A DNA stretch of 64,000 nt from NCBI RefSeq assembly GCF_030209575.1, contig NZ_JARVRS010000001.1:2666001-2730000 (forward strand), read 5' to 3'. How positions within the stretch are numbered: the stretch's first letter is position 1; each line of letters starts with the position of its first letter. The notes under the pieces were generated by a model. That model was not told the origin of the DNA. It did no database searches and saw only the letters and a list, made by a program, of their open reading frames with translations. This document shows positions 1 through 10,162 of this stretch, piece by piece. Source of the DNA: Leifsonia sp. fls2-241-R2A-40a (GTDB lineage Bacteria; Actinomycetota; Actinomycetes; Actinomycetales; Microbacteriaceae). Both the position numbers and the translations under genes were made by a program.

Positions 1-910
1 TGTTCGGGCCGGAGCCCATCCAGCGCAGGTCGTTCGAGATCTTCGTCAGCGACACCGCGATCGTGCGCAGCGCGCCCGACGCCTCGACCAGCGCGTCGCG
101 GTTGGCCTGCGCCTCGAAGTGGTTGCGGGCCTCCGTGATCGGCAGCTCCGTCTCGGCGGTCAGCAGCTCGATGACGAGCTGCGGGAAGCCGAGCGGGGTG
201 TTGATGCCGGTCCCGACGGCGGTTCCGCCGAGGGGGACCTCCGCAACGCGGGGGAGCGCGGCGCGGATGCGCTCGATGCCGTACCGGATCTGCGCGGCGT
301 AGCCGCCGAACTCCTGGCCGAGCGTGACGGGCGTGGCATCCATGAGGTGCGTGCGACCGCTCTTGACGGCCTCCGCCCACAGCTCCGCCTTCTCCTCCAG
401 CGCGACCGCGAGGTGGTCGAGCGCGGGGATGAGCTCGTCGGTCAGCGCACCGGTGACGGCGATGTGCACCGAGGTCGGGAAGACGTCGTTCGACGACTGG
501 GACGCGTTGACGTGGTCGTTCGGGTGCACCGGACGGCCGAGGCGCTCGGAGGCGAGGGTCGCCAGCACCTCGTTCATGTTCATGTTCGACGACGTGCCGG
601 AACCGGTCTGGTACACGTCGATCGGGAACTCGGCATCGTGCGCGCCGGCGGCGACCTCGTCCGCGGCGGAGGCGATGGCCTCCGCGACGTCCTGGTCGAG
701 CACGCCGAGGCGGGCGTTCGCCAGTGCTGCCGACTTCTTGATGCGCGCCAGTGCGGCGATCTGGGCCGGCTCGAGCACCGAGCCCGAGATGGGGAAGTTC
801 TCGACCGCGCGCTGCGTCTGCGCGCTGTACAGGGCGTACTTGGGGACGCGCACCTCGCCCATCGTGTCGTGCTCGATGCGGTATTCGGCGTCCGCCTGGG
901 TGTCCACCAC
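1..910 (-). CDS. fumC: Class II fumarate hydratase, partial (C-terminus beyond window)
   Basis: This enzyme interconverts fumarate and malate in the TCA cycle in the cytoplasm. About 303 N-terminal residues of an expected 460-470 are present; the gene runs off the left edge, so the GSxxMPxK family signature cannot be seen. Visible family motifs include [28 protein letters not shown] and [18 protein letters not shown], which carries the catalytic-site histidine. I chose GTG at 910 because AAAGGA lies about ten bases upstream; a second GTG follows at 907. It is the last gene of a leftward run after the carbonic anhydrase gene, with a 35-base gap, and probably belongs to the same transcript. Confidence 0.95.
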   Translation of the reverse strand, partial: MVDTQADAEYRIEHDTMGEVRVPKYALYSAQTQRAVENFPISGSVLEPAQIAALARIKKSAALANARLGVLDQDVAEAIASAADEVAAGAHDAEFPIDVYQTGSGTSSNMNMNEVLATLASERLGRPVHPNDHVNASQSSNDVFPTSVHIAVTGALTDELIPALDHLAVALEEKAELWAEAVKSGRTHLMDATPVTLGQEFGGYAAQIRYGIERIRAALPRVAEVPLGGTAVGTGINTPLGFPQLVIELLTAETELPITEARNHFEAQANRDALVEASGALRTIAVSLTKISNDLRWMGSGPN

Positions 911-945
911 GGTGTGTATTTCCTTTCTGTTGGCGGGAGCTGGTG

Positions 946-1578
946 TCAGTCGCGCAAGCCGACGACGACGTCGGGGACGACCCGGCCCTCCGCGAGCCGG
1001 TAGTTGGCGCCGACGATCGCGAGGGTGTTCTCGGCGACCGCGGAAGAGATGATCTCGGACTGCGCGAGCAGCTCCGACACCGTATCGCGCAGATGCTCGC
1101 GACCGACCTCGGACGCGTCGACCGCGTCCGGGTCGACCGCTCCCTCTCCGGCGACGCGGTGCACAGCCGGGACGATCGGAGCGATCAGGTTGGCGATGTG
1201 CGGCGGCAGGGGATCGGCGTCCGCAGCCTGGGAGGCGATGGCCGACGCGACGGCGCCGCAGCTGTCGTGCCCGAGCACGAGGATGAGCGGGACGTTGAGC
1301 ACCGCGACCGCGTACTCCAGCGACCCGATTACCGAGTCGGAGACGACCTGACCCGCGTTGCGGACGACGAACGCGTCGCCCAGGCCCATGTCGAAGATGA
1401 TCTCGGCCGCGAGCCGCGAGTCGGCGCAGCCGAAGATCGCGGCGACCGGCTCCTGGCCGCCGGCGACGGTCTCGCGGCGGGTCACATCCTGATGCGGATG
1501 CTGCGGCTCGCCCGCGACGAAGCGCGCGTTGCCGTCGAGCATGGCGGTCCAGATCTTTCCTGGGCGAGTGGTGGGCAC
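946..1578 (-). CDS. Beta-class carbonic anhydrase
   Basis: The 210-residue product is a zinc enzyme for reversible CO2 hydration, normally cytoplasmic. The beta-class ligands are visible: C51 and D53 with R55 in CADSR, then H104 and C107 in GHDSCGAV. The length is normal for the bacterial family. The GTG start at 1578 shares one base with the TAG stop of the upstream DUF4245 gene (TAGTG), so translation is probably coupled. It may supply bicarbonate to carboxylases; that role is inferred, not seen. Confidence 0.93.
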   Translation of the reverse strand: MPTTRPGKIWTAMLDGNARFVAGEPQHPHQDVTRRETVAGGQEPVAAIFGCADSRLAAEIIFDMGLGDAFVVRNAGQVVSDSVIGSLEYAVAVLNVPLILVLGHDSCGAVASAIASQAADADPLPPHIANLIAPIVPAVHRVAGEGAVDPDAVDASEVGREHLRDTVSELLAQSEIISSAVAENTLAIVGANYRLAEGRVVPDVVVGLRD

Positions 1579-2240
1579 TACTGTCCTCCTCCGAGTGAGC
1601 GGATCTGGGGGGCGAGCGACGACGCGACGGTGCGGAACTCGGCGTCGACGGCGGTGCCGAACACCACGATCGTGCTGTCGCCCGCCGTGGTGACCAGGGC
1701 GTAGTCGACGTTGCCGTTGCTGCCCGAACCGGCGGCGCGGTTGTCGTACACATCCCAGGTGACGCCGTCGATCTCACGGGTGTCCTTGATGCGGGACTTG
1801 GCCACCTGGTCGGACACCCAGCTGTCGTTGGCGCCGAACCCCTGCGTGATGCCGATGAACTGCTGCTTCGGCGTGATCAGGCCGATGTACCAGGAGTCGA
1901 CCTTGTCCGCCGTCTTGGTCCGCAGCTCCGCGTTGTTCGACGTCCAGCCCGACGGCAGCTTCGGGACCAGGAAGGCGTCCGGCTCGCTGCCCTTCGCCTG
2001 CTGGGCGATCGAGGTGTAGTCGACCGACGGCTTGGTCGCCGTCGGATTGCCGCGCGGGACGACGAGCACGATGATCGCGACGAGGGCCAGCGTGGCGATC
2101 AGCGAATAGACGAGGTTGTTGACCGTCTGACGGTTGCGGTGATTCGCCGAGTTCTCGGCCTTGCGGGCCGCGGTCTCCTCGGGGGTCTCCGGGCGGCCGA
2201 GCTCTGCGACGACCGCCGCGGGCTTGTTGCGGGGGCTCAT
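1578..2240 (-). CDS. DUF4245 family membrane-anchored protein
   Basis: The product is about 220 residues. A charged cytoplasmic N-terminus ([10 protein letters not shown]) is followed by one membrane segment near residues 45-65 ([19 protein letters not shown]) and an extracytoplasmic domain containing [13 protein letters not shown] and [12 protein letters not shown]. This pattern matches DUF4245, an actinobacterial family of unknown function. I chose ATG at 2240 rather than the longer frame because it overlaps the stop of xseB as ATGA, which is a coupling signal. No enzyme motif is visible. Its stop overlaps the carbonic anhydrase start. Confidence 0.82.
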   Translation of the reverse strand: MSPRNKPAAVVAELGRPETPEETAARKAENSANHRNRQTVNNLVYSLIATLALVAIIVLVVPRGNPTATKPSVDYTSIAQQAKGSEPDAFLVPKLPSGWTSNNAELRTKTADKVDSWYIGLITPKQQFIGITQGFGANDSWVSDQVAKSRIKDTREIDGVTWDVYDNRAAGSGSNGNVDYALVTTAGDSTIVVFGTAVDAEFRTVASSLAPQIRSLGGGQ

Positions 2241-2494
2241 TCGGGGTCGACGGCTCCCACGGCGGCGCCCGCGCGGGCTGCGTCGAGCCGCGCCTTCGCG
2301 CCGATCAGCCACTCCTCGCAGTGGCGGGCGAGCGCCTCACCGCGCTCCCAGAGGGCGATCGACTCCTCGAGGGTGGTGGTGCCCTGCTCCAGCTCGGTGA
2401 CGACGCGGATCAACTCGTCGCGCGCCTCTTCGTAGCTGAGCGTGCTGAGCGGATCCCCCGCGGGGGACGTCTCGGTGGTGGGCATGGCATCCAT
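2237..2494 (-). CDS. xseB: Exodeoxyribonuclease VII small subunit
   Basis: This 85-residue protein is the small subunit of exonuclease VII, which degrades single-stranded DNA. The core LSYEEARDELIRVVTELEQG and the stretch LEESIALWERGEALARHC are typical of XseB and form a helical hairpin. The gene follows xseA with one intervening base (TAG-A-ATG), and its TGA overlaps the next gene's ATG. A start three codons later, at 2485, is also possible. The pairing with xseA confirms the assignment. Confidence 0.93.
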   Translation of the reverse strand: MDAMPTTETSPAGDPLSTLSYEEARDELIRVVTELEQGTTTLEESIALWERGEALARHCEEWLIGAKARLDAARAGAAVGAVDPE

Positions 2495-2495
2495 T

Positions 2496-3782
2496 CTATT
2501 TGCCGCGCTGGGGGTCCGCTGGGGCCTGTGGATGATGTGCCGGCGAGACCAGGGGAGCGCCCGCGGTCGCGGCCAGCGAACCGCCCGAGACGGTGAGGCG
2601 CAGCGCCGTTCCTTCGGCGGCTTCCTGCGGATCGGTCACGACGTGACCCGCCGCTGTCTGCACGATCGCGTAGCCGCGGTCGAGCGTGCCCTGCGGGGAC
2701 AGCGCGCGCAGCTGACCGCGGAGTTCGGCGACGCGCGTGAGTTCGCGCTCGACGCAGCGGTCGACCAGTTCCGTGCCGCGCGCGACGTAACGGGTGAGCT
2801 CCTGCGCGCGCGCATCCACGATCCAGGAGGGGGATGCGAGCACGGGTCGCGTGCGCAGGTGCCCGATGCGGTCGATCTCGTGCGCGATCAGATGCGTGAC
2901 GCGAGTGCCGATCCGGGAGCGGGCCTGCTGCACGCGGGCCAGCTCTTCCGCGACGTCGGGCACCACGCGTTTCGCGGCGTCGGTCGGCGTGGAGGCGCGC
3001 AGGTCGGCGACCTCGTCGAGCAGGGGCCGGTCGGCCTCGTGCCCGATCGCGCTGACGATCGGGGTGAGCGCGGCGGCGGCCGCGCGGACGAGCCGTTCGT
3101 CGCTGAAGCCCAGGAGGTTCTGGAAGTCGCCACCGCCGCGCGCGACGATGATGACCTCGACCTCCGGATCGGCGTCCAGCCTCCGGATCGCGGAGATCAC
3201 CTCGGGCACCGTCCGCTCGCCCTGCACCGCCGCGTGCACGACCCGGAAGCGCACCTGCGGCCAGCGCAGCTGTGCGTTGCGGAGCACATCCTTCTCGGCG
3301 TCCGAGTCCTTGCCGGTCACCAGCCCGATCGTGTGCGGGAGGAAGGGGAGGCGCTTCTTCCGGTCGATGCCGAACAGCCCTTCGGCGGTGAGCTGCTGCC
3401 GCAGGCGCTCCAGCCGCTCGAGCAGGTCGCCGAGGCCGACGTGCTTCATGTCGTAGACCTGCATCGTCAGGGTGCCGCCCTTGACCCAGAAGTTCGGCTT
3501 GATCGCAGCCACGACCCGGTCGCCCTGCTTAAGATCGGCCGGGATGCGCGCCTTCACCGACGACCAGATCGTGAAGCTGATCGTGGCGTCCTCGTCGAGG
3601 TCTTTGAGCTTGCCGTAGACGTTCCCGCCGGAGATGCCCCACTGGGTGATCTCGCCCTCGACCCAGGCGGTGCCGAGCCGATCGATCCATCCCTTGATCT
3701 TGCTGCTGAGCAGCGCGACCGGCCACGGCGCGTCGACAGTCGGGGGAGCGGCCTGCATGGTGACCGTCGAGGTCTCGCTCAC
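2496..3782 (-). CDS. xseA: Exodeoxyribonuclease VII large subunit
   Basis: This is the catalytic subunit of exonuclease VII, about 428 residues from the chosen start. An N-terminal OB-fold (WVEGEITQWGISGGNVYGKL) binds DNA. The catalytic region contains VARGGGDFQNLLGFSDE and AIGHEADRPLLDEVADLRAS, and a helical C-terminal part follows. I chose GTG at 3782 because GGGAGG lies five bases upstream; a longer frame reaching 3845 would overlap ispH. It diverges from ispH, so both promoters lie within a few dozen bases. It is first in a leftward chain with xseB, DUF4245 and carbonic anhydrase. Confidence 0.94.
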   Translation of the reverse strand: MSETSTVTMQAAPPTVDAPWPVALLSSKIKGWIDRLGTAWVEGEITQWGISGGNVYGKLKDLDEDATISFTIWSSVKARIPADLKQGDRVVAAIKPNFWVKGGTLTMQVYDMKHVGLGDLLERLERLRQQLTAEGLFGIDRKKRLPFLPHTIGLVTGKDSDAEKDVLRNAQLRWPQVRFRVVHAAVQGERTVPEVISAIRRLDADPEVEVIIVARGGGDFQNLLGFSDERLVRAAAAALTPIVSAIGHEADRPLLDEVADLRASTPTDAAKRVVPDVAEELARVQQARSRIGTRVTHLIAHEIDRIGHLRTRPVLASPSWIVDARAQELTRYVARGTELVDRCVERELTRVAELRGQLRALSPQGTLDRGYAIVQTAAGHVVTDPQEAAEGTALRLTVSGGSLAATAGAPLVSPAHHPQAPADPQRGK

Positions 3783-3816
3783 CCGTACCTCCCATTTCGT
3801 GTCCAGCGGGCTCACG

Positions 3817-3822
3817 TAGGAT
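3817..3822 (+). promoter_or_regulatory. Probable -10 box of ispH (leaderless start)
   Basis: TAGGAT ends six bases before the GTG start of ispH at 3829. A -10 element at this distance would place the first transcribed base at or next to the start codon, giving a leaderless mRNA. No good -35 is visible. Confidence 0.55.
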
Positions 3823-3828
3823 CGAAGG

Positions 3829-4887
3829 GTGAGCGACGCAACCATCAGCCTCCCGATGCCGCGGATTCCCGGCGCGAGGCGACGGCTTCAGGATAACCCG
3901 GTCGTCGGACATAAGCGGGTTCTGCTGGCGGCCCCCCGCGGCTACTGCGCCGGAGTCGACCGGGCGGTCGTGGCCGTCGAGAAGGCGCTCGACCTGTACG
4001 GAGCGCCCGTGTACGTGCGCAAGCAGATCGTGCACAACGTCCACGTCGTGTCCGAGCTGGAGCAGCAGGGCGCGATCTTCGTCGACGAGGTCGACGAGGT
4101 GCCGACGGGCTCGCACGTCGTGTTCTCCGCGCACGGCGTCTCGCCTGCGGTCGTGAACGCCGCGGCCGACCGGGGCCTGCGCGCGATCGACGCGACGTGC
4201 CCGCTGGTCACCAAGGTGCACCGTGAGGCGGTGCGGTTCGCGCGCGACGACTTCCAGATCCTGCTCATCGGCCACGAAGGCCACGAAGAGGTCGAGGGCA
4301 CGGCGGGCGAGGCGCCCGATCACGTGACCCTGGTGAACGGTCCGGACGACGTGGACTCGCTGGTCGTCGCCGATCCCGACAAGGTCGTGTGGCTCTCGCA
4401 GACCACCCTGTCGGTCGACGAGACGATGGAGACGGTGCGCCGTCTCCGCGAGCGCTTCCCCAACCTGCAGGACCCGCCGAGCGACGACATCTGCTACGCC
4501 ACCCAGAACCGCCAGGTGGCGATCAAGAAGGTCGCCGAGCAGGCCGAGCTGGTCATCGTGGTCGGCTCCGCGAACTCCTCGAACTCCGTGCGTCTGGTCG
4601 AGGTCGCCCTCGAATACGGCGCCAAGGCCGCCTACCGCGTCGACTACGCGAGCGAGATCAAGCAGGAGTGGCTCGACGGCGTCGCCTCCGTCGGCGTGAC
4701 GAGCGGCGCCTCCGTGCCCGAGGTCCTCGTGCAGGAGGTGCTCGACGACCTGTCCGGCGCCGGCTACCGCGACGTGCAGGAGGTCAAGACGGCGGAGGAG
4801 GACCTCATGTTCTCGCTGCCGAAGGAGCTCCGCAAGGACATTTCGGGCAAGCAGGATGCGCGCGCGCTCGGTGGTCGCGGGCGCTGA
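3829..4887 (+). CDS. ispH: 4-hydroxy-3-methylbut-2-enyl diphosphate reductase
   Basis: IspH (LytB) carries out the last step of the MEP isoprenoid pathway, reducing HMBPP to IPP and DMAPP. The 352-residue protein keeps the three cysteines that hold the Fe-S cluster: C40 in [11 protein letters not shown]124 in [11 protein letters not shown] and C222 in ICYATQNRQ. The [10 protein letters not shown] region carries the catalytic glutamate. The GTG start has no clear Shine-Dalgarno sequence but sits six bases after a TAGGAT box. The next gene is convergent with only three bases between the stops. Confidence 0.96.
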   Translation: MSDATISLPMPRIPGARRRLQDNPVVGHKRVLLAAPRGYCAGVDRAVVAVEKALDLYGAPVYVRKQIVHNVHVVSELEQQGAIFVDEVDEVPTGSHVVFSAHGVSPAVVNAAADRGLRAIDATCPLVTKVHREAVRFARDDFQILLIGHEGHEEVEGTAGEAPDHVTLVNGPDDVDSLVVADPDKVVWLSQTTLSVDETMETVRRLRERFPNLQDPPSDDICYATQNRQVAIKKVAEQAELVIVVGSANSSNSVRLVEVALEYGAKAAYRVDYASEIKQEWLDGVASVGVTSGASVPEVLVQEVLDDLSGAGYRDVQEVKTAEEDLMFSLPKELRKDISGKQDARALGGRGR

Positions 4888-4890
4888 GCC

Positions 4891-5529
4891 CTACGGCGTC
4901 TGGAGCGGTGACGACGGAGTGACGCCGCTGTAGAACCCGAGGAGGACCGGGTCGGTGGCGAGAACCGCACCCGCGAAGATCAGCAGCACGACCATCGCAA
5001 CGATCCCCGCGACCAGCGGCACCCAGAAGGCGAGCCGGCGCTTCACCAGCAGCAGCGCTGCGATCACGGCGGACACGATCCAGATCGCGACCATCAAAAT
5101 CGAGCCGACGAGCACGAGCGTGCCCACCAGCGGGACCGGCGTGTAGTCGCCGAGGCCGTTGGTGCTGTGCAGGAGCTGCATCGACGCGGGGATGGCCTGC
5201 AGCGTCGCGATCGAGTACGACATCCCGAAGAAGCCGAAGACCGCGAGCAGGACGGTGAGCGTCAGATTCCAGGTCGGCGCGCCTTCGCGCGGCGCGGCGG
5301 GACGGCCCGGCGCGACCGGGTGCGGTTGGTGCGGCTGGTGCTGCTGCGGCAGCGCGGGACCGGGGGACGCCGCGCCGTATGGTGCCGGCGCGTCGTCCTC
5401 CCGTTCCAGCGGCCGCGACGTGTCCAGCCGGTCGGCGTCCGCCGGGGGATGCCAGACCCAGCCGGGCGGGGCCAGCTCGCCGTACTGCGGCCGCGGCCGC
5501 TCGTCCGGCTGCGGTTCCTGCTCGGCCAT
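4891..5529 (-). CDS. Proline-rich membrane protein (DUF6264-like)
   Basis: The 212-residue product has a hydrophilic, proline-rich N-terminal half (residues 1-85, including RPRPQYGELAPPGWVW) and three or four membrane helices from about residue 88 to 200. The opening motif RPRPQYGE followed by a membrane domain recalls DUF6264 proteins of Microbacteriaceae; that match is from memory. No catalytic motif is visible. It lies 20 bases after fbaA on the same strand and probably shares its transcript. The role is unknown. Confidence 0.7.
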   Translation of the reverse strand: MAEQEPQPDERPRPQYGELAPPGWVWHPPADADRLDTSRPLEREDDAPAPYGAASPGPALPQQHQPHQPHPVAPGRPAAPREGAPTWNLTLTVLLAVFGFFGMSYSIATLQAIPASMQLLHSTNGLGDYTPVPLVGTLVLVGSILMVAIWIVSAVIAALLLVKRRLAFWVPLVAGIVAMVVLLIFAGAVLATDPVLLGFYSGVTPSSPLQTP

Positions 5530-5549
5530 CGCGGCCGCCTCCTCGTGTA

Positions 5550-6575
<1,026 letters not shown>

Positions 6576-6610
6576 TACGGCTCCTTGGGATGGGGATGTC
6601 GAACGCCCTC

Positions 6611-6616
6611 ATCATA
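6611..6616 (-). promoter_or_regulatory. Candidate -10 of fbaA
   Basis: On the minus strand TATGAT lies about 35 bases upstream of the fbaA start, which leaves room for a short leader carrying AAGGAG. The -35 region is not convincing. Confidence 0.4.
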
Positions 6617-6735
6617 CCGACGCGCTTGGTGGGCCCCGGTGCCGGTCGGTGCCGTGCGGTGTGGTCCGGCTCGGGTCGGCGGACGCGGGTGCTGGACGTT
6701 CGTGCAGGGCCCCTCACGGCGCGGGACCCGGTGGA

Positions 6736-6741
6736 TACACT
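6736..6741 (+). promoter_or_regulatory. Candidate -10 of glpX
   Basis: TACACT lies about 72 bases upstream of glpX in the 238-base divergent region shared with fbaA. No strong -35 is visible, so this is a modest prediction. Confidence 0.35.
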
Positions 6742-6813
6742 GACAGCGTCCGCCGGGACCCGTTCCCGGCGGCATCGACGACGACGTTCCGAATCCGTCC
6801 GGGAGGACCCATC

Positions 6814-7815
6814 ATGAGCATGACCGACACCGCCACGAACTATCAGCACCCCGACCGGAACCTGGCGATGGAGCTGGTGCGGGCGACGGAGGCGGCGGCC
6901 ATCCGGGCGACGCCGTGGATCGGGCGCGGCGACAAGAACGCGGCCGACGGCGCGGCGGTGGATGCGATGCGCAAGTTCCTGGGGACGGTCAACTTCGACG
7001 GCGTCATCGTGATCGGCGAGGGTGAGAAGGACCACGCGCCCATGCTGTTCAACGGCGAGCATGTCGGCAACGGCCGGGGGCCGGCCGTGGACATCGCGGT
7101 CGACCCGATCGATGGCACCTCGCTGACGGCGGCGGGTCGCCAGAACGCGCTGTCGGTGATCGCCGTCTCGGACCGCGGCACGATGCTGGATGCGTCGAGC
7201 GTGTTCCGGATGAACAAGATCGTGACCGGGGCGGCCGGGCGCGGGGTGGTGGACCTGTCGCAGCCGATCGGGGACAACATCCGCGCCCTGGCGAAGGCCC
7301 TGGGCAAGCCGGTCTCGGAGATCCGGGTCGCCGTACTGGACCGGCCGCGGCACGAGGGGCTGATCGAGGAGATCCGCGCTGCGGGCGCCGGCACGAGACT
7401 GCTGCTGGACGGGGACGTCGCGGGCGGTATCAACGCAGCCCGCTACGAGTCGCGGATCGACATGTGCGTCGGTATCGGCGGCAGCCCCGAGGGCGTGATC
7501 ACAGCGGCAGCGGTGAAGGCTCTGGGCGGGTTCATGCAGGGGATGCTGGCGCCCGGTGACGACGAAGAGCGGGCGAAGGGCATCGCCGCGGGTCTGAAGA
7601 TGGACACGATCCTCTCCATCGACGACCTGGTCCAGGGCGACAACACGTTCTTCGTGGCGACCGGTGTCACCGACGGCGGCCTCGTCGAGGGTGTGCGGCG
7701 CAAGGGTCCGATCATCCGGACCGAGTCGATCGTCCTGCGCTCGAAGTCGGGCACGGCCCGCCGTGTGCTGGCTGACCACCTCGCCGCGAAGTGGCTGGAG
7801 CCCGACCAGCTCTGA
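6814..7815 (+). CDS. glpX: Class II fructose-1,6-bisphosphatase
   Basis: GlpX removes the 1-phosphate from fructose 1,6-bisphosphate, the committed gluconeogenic step, and is the usual actinobacterial FBPase. The 333-residue product shows the metal and phosphate site motifs GEGEKDHAPML, DPIDGTSLTA and GIGGSPEGVITAAAVK. ATG at 6814 is preceded by GGGAGGA at six bases. The frame stays open further upstream, but that extension has no similarity to the family. It diverges from fbaA. Confidence 0.96.
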   Translation: MSMTDTATNYQHPDRNLAMELVRATEAAAIRATPWIGRGDKNAADGAAVDAMRKFLGTVNFDGVIVIGEGEKDHAPMLFNGEHVGNGRGPAVDIAVDPIDGTSLTAAGRQNALSVIAVSDRGTMLDASSVFRMNKIVTGAAGRGVVDLSQPIGDNIRALAKALGKPVSEIRVAVLDRPRHEGLIEEIRAAGAGTRLLLDGDVAGGINAARYESRIDMCVGIGGSPEGVITAAAVKALGGFMQGMLAPGDDEERAKGIAAGLKMDTILSIDDLVQGDNTFFVATGVTDGGLVEGVRRKGPIIRTESIVLRSKSGTARRVLADHLAAKWLEPDQL

Positions 7816-7832
7816 GCGGTCGACGGCCGCTC
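7814..7832. terminator. Weak hairpin between convergent glpX and rmuC
   Basis: GAGCGG and CCGCTC form a 6-bp stem with a 7-base loop starting in the glpX stop codon. There is no T-tract, so terminator activity is uncertain. Confidence 0.3.
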
Positions 7833-7839
7833 GCGCGGG

Positions 7840-9237
7840 CTACGCCACCCCGGGTTCGCGTCGCGGGCTCTCGGCTGCGCGATCCTGCTCTTCGAGGGCC
7901 AGCTTGTCGATCCCGTGCATGTCGCGGGGTTCGAGTTCGCTGACCAGTTCGAACGCGGTCAGCTCGCGCGGAGCCTCCTCGATGCCGCCGAGCGCCCCGA
8001 TGACCTTCGACTCGTCGAGGGCGTTGAGCTTGCGCGCGGCGGGGAACACCTGGCGCTCGAACGATCCGACGAAGCCGTTGTAGTCCTTCACCGTGCGTTC
8101 CAGCGATCGGCCCAGCTTCTCGATGTGCCCGGCCGTCGTCGCCAGTCGGCTGTAGAGGGTGCGGCTGAGGTCGAACAGCTGCTTGGCCTCCTGGGTCAGC
8201 ACGTCCTGCTGCCAGCTGAAGGCGACCGTCTTGAGCACCGACCACAGAGTGACCGGGGAGGCGAGAGCGACCCGCTTGCCGAAGGCGAACTCCATGATGG
8301 ACGGATCGGCTTCCAGCGCCGACGAGACCAGCGACTCGCTCGGGATGAACGCGATGACGAGCTCGGGCGACGCCTCCAGGCCCGTCCAGTACGCCTTGCT
8401 CCCGAGGGCCGTGATGTGGTCGCGCACCGCCTTCACGTGCTGCTTGAGCAGCGCATCCCGCTGGGCGCCTTCGCTCCCGGTCGCCGTCGCCGGGATCTGG
8501 CTGGCTTCGAGGTAGGCGTTGAACGGCACCTTGGCGTCGAGAGCGATGCTCTTGCCGCCGGGGAGGCGCACGATCATGTCCGGCCGGCCGGCGCCCGACT
8601 CTGAGTGGATGCTGGACTGCACGTCGAAGTCGACGCGCTCGAGAAGGCCCGCGGCCTCCACCACGCTGCGCAGCTGCGTCTCGCCCCAGACGCCTCGCGT
8701 GCTGTTCGATCGCAGGGCCGAGGCCAGCGCCTCCGCGGTGCTGCGCAGGCGCTCCTCCGACTCGGCGGCCGACCGCAACTGCTGGGCCAGCTGACCGTGC
8801 TGCTGGTTGCGCTGCGTCTCGAGCTCGATGACCTTGCGCTGCATGTCGGTCAGGCTCTCACGGACCGGCGCCAGCGCCTGCAGCACCTTGCTCTCGGCGC
8901 GCTCGCGCTCCGACCGGGCCTCCGCCTCGGCGCGGTGCCGTTCGACGGTCTCGCGGTACTGCTCCTGCGCGGCGCGCACCTGCTCCTGCAGGGCGTCGAC
9001 GCGACCGTGCGCCGCTGCCAGATCGGCTCGGATCTCGGCCTGCACAGCCGCCTCCGCCGCTCGCACCTCGGCGAGCTCCGCCTGGTGCTGCGCCGCGACG
9101 ACGGCGGGGTCGATGACCGGGGCGGCCGGCTCGGCCGACGTGCGCGAGCGCACGAGCTTCACGACGGCGAAGCCCGCGCCGATCGCGCCGACGAGGAGCC
9201 CGATCAGGAGGCCGAAGAGCAGGGCGAGGATGTCCAT
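7840..9237 (-). CDS. rmuC: DNA recombination protein RmuC
   Basis: RmuC proteins are nuclease-like factors known to limit inversions at short repeats. The 465-residue product has an N-terminal membrane segment (MDILALLFGLLIGLLVGAIG), a long Glu/Arg/Gln-rich coiled coil (about residues 55-180), and the RmuC catalytic domain, with TRGVWGETQLRSVVEAAGLL, GKSIALDAKVPFNAYLEA and PELVIAFIPSESLVSSAL. Order and length fit the family. It converges with glpX. Confidence 0.93.
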   Translation of the reverse strand: MDILALLFGLLIGLLVGAIGAGFAVVKLVRSRTSAEPAAPVIDPAVVAAQHQAELAEVRAAEAAVQAEIRADLAAAHGRVDALQEQVRAAQEQYRETVERHRAEAEARSERERAESKVLQALAPVRESLTDMQRKVIELETQRNQQHGQLAQQLRSAAESEERLRSTAEALASALRSNSTRGVWGETQLRSVVEAAGLLERVDFDVQSSIHSESGAGRPDMIVRLPGGKSIALDAKVPFNAYLEASQIPATATGSEGAQRDALLKQHVKAVRDHITALGSKAYWTGLEASPELVIAFIPSESLVSSALEADPSIMEFAFGKRVALASPVTLWSVLKTVAFSWQQDVLTQEAKQLFDLSRTLYSRLATTAGHIEKLGRSLERTVKDYNGFVGSFERQVFPAARKLNALDESKVIGALGGIEEAPRELTAFELVSELEPRDMHGIDKLALEEQDRAAESPRREPGVA

Positions 9238-9397
9238 GCCCTCAGTGTGTCAGCGGCCGCCGACACTGGATGCCGCGCGCGCCGCGAGTCCCGTTCGAGT
9301 CGTGAGTAATCGCGCGAATCGGTGCCGAGTTGCGACATCATGTCACCACTCGATGGGGCGACGAGCGACGGGCGTGCGGCGCGGGACCCGGGACGGA

Positions 9398-9979
9398 TCA
9401 GGCGGCGACCGGGATGCCGATGCGGCCGAGGCGCGCGCCGGTCAGCTCGGAGAGGTCCGCGATCGTCGCCGCGTCGTGCCGCCGCGCGGCGTGGATGACG
9501 ATGGCGGCGCAGGCCTCCGCGTCGGCCAGCGCGTCGTGGTGCGAGAAGTCTTCGAAGCCGGCCGCCATCGCCGCGACGGGCAGGCGGTACGACTCGAGGT
9601 GGTAGGTGCGGCGGGCGACCTGCAGGCTGCACAGGTACCGGTACTCGGGGCACTCGACGAGCGTCGCGGCGCAGGCGGCGCGGATCACGTTCATGTCGAA
9701 CCCGGCGTTGTGGGCCACCAGGTGGTCGTCCTCGGCGAACTCGACGAGATCCGCCAGCTGGTCGACCCAGCTCGCGGCATCCGCCACGTCGTGCGGCTGG
9801 ATGCCGTGGATGCGCACGTTCCACTCCTGGAAGTCGTCGTGTCCGAGCGGCGGCCGGATGAACCATCCCGCGCGGTCGACGACCTTCCCGTCCCGGACCT
9901 TCACCAGCCCGACCGAGCAGGCCGATGCAGGGGAGGAGTTGGCGGTCTCGAAGTCGATGGCGGTGAAATCCAGGGTCAC
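9398..9979 (-). CDS. DEDDh 3'-5' exonuclease (DnaQ-like)
   Basis: This 193-residue protein belongs to the DnaQ-like exonuclease superfamily. Exo I is DFET (D9, E11), Exo II is HNAGFD, and Exo III is HDALADAEA, giving a DEDDh set. No polymerase or helicase domain is attached, so it is probably a stand-alone nuclease such as a polymerase epsilon-like or oligoribonuclease-like enzyme. I chose GTG at 9979: a nearby ATG at 9987 is in another frame and meets TGA after two codons. It lies 160 bases upstream of rmuC on the same strand. Confidence 0.88.
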   Translation of the reverse strand: MTLDFTAIDFETANSSPASACSVGLVKVRDGKVVDRAGWFIRPPLGHDDFQEWNVRIHGIQPHDVADAASWVDQLADLVEFAEDDHLVAHNAGFDMNVIRAACAATLVECPEYRYLCSLQVARRTYHLESYRLPVAAMAAGFEDFSHHDALADAEACAAIVIHAARRHDAATIADLSELTGARLGRIGIPVAA

Positions 9980-10149
9980 GTCGTCATGCTGACACGGCCC
10001 ACCGACGCCGCCCCGCATCCTGCCCGCGCGCCGCGGCATCCGGCTCGGCGGGCTCGCCGAAGTGCTCGTCGTTGCACCCGGCACGCCGTGCGCGCCCGCA
10101 TCTGCGAGCACCTCACGATCGCGATCGGGCTCGGGAGGCGTCCCGCGCG

Positions 10150-10155
10150 TACGAT
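10150..10155 (+). promoter_or_regulatory. Probable -10 of the methyltransferase gene (leaderless)
   Basis: TACGAT ends seven bases before the ATG at 10163 and no Shine-Dalgarno sequence separates them. This is the spacing expected of a leaderless transcript. Confidence 0.5.
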
Positions 10156-10162
10156 CGGCGGC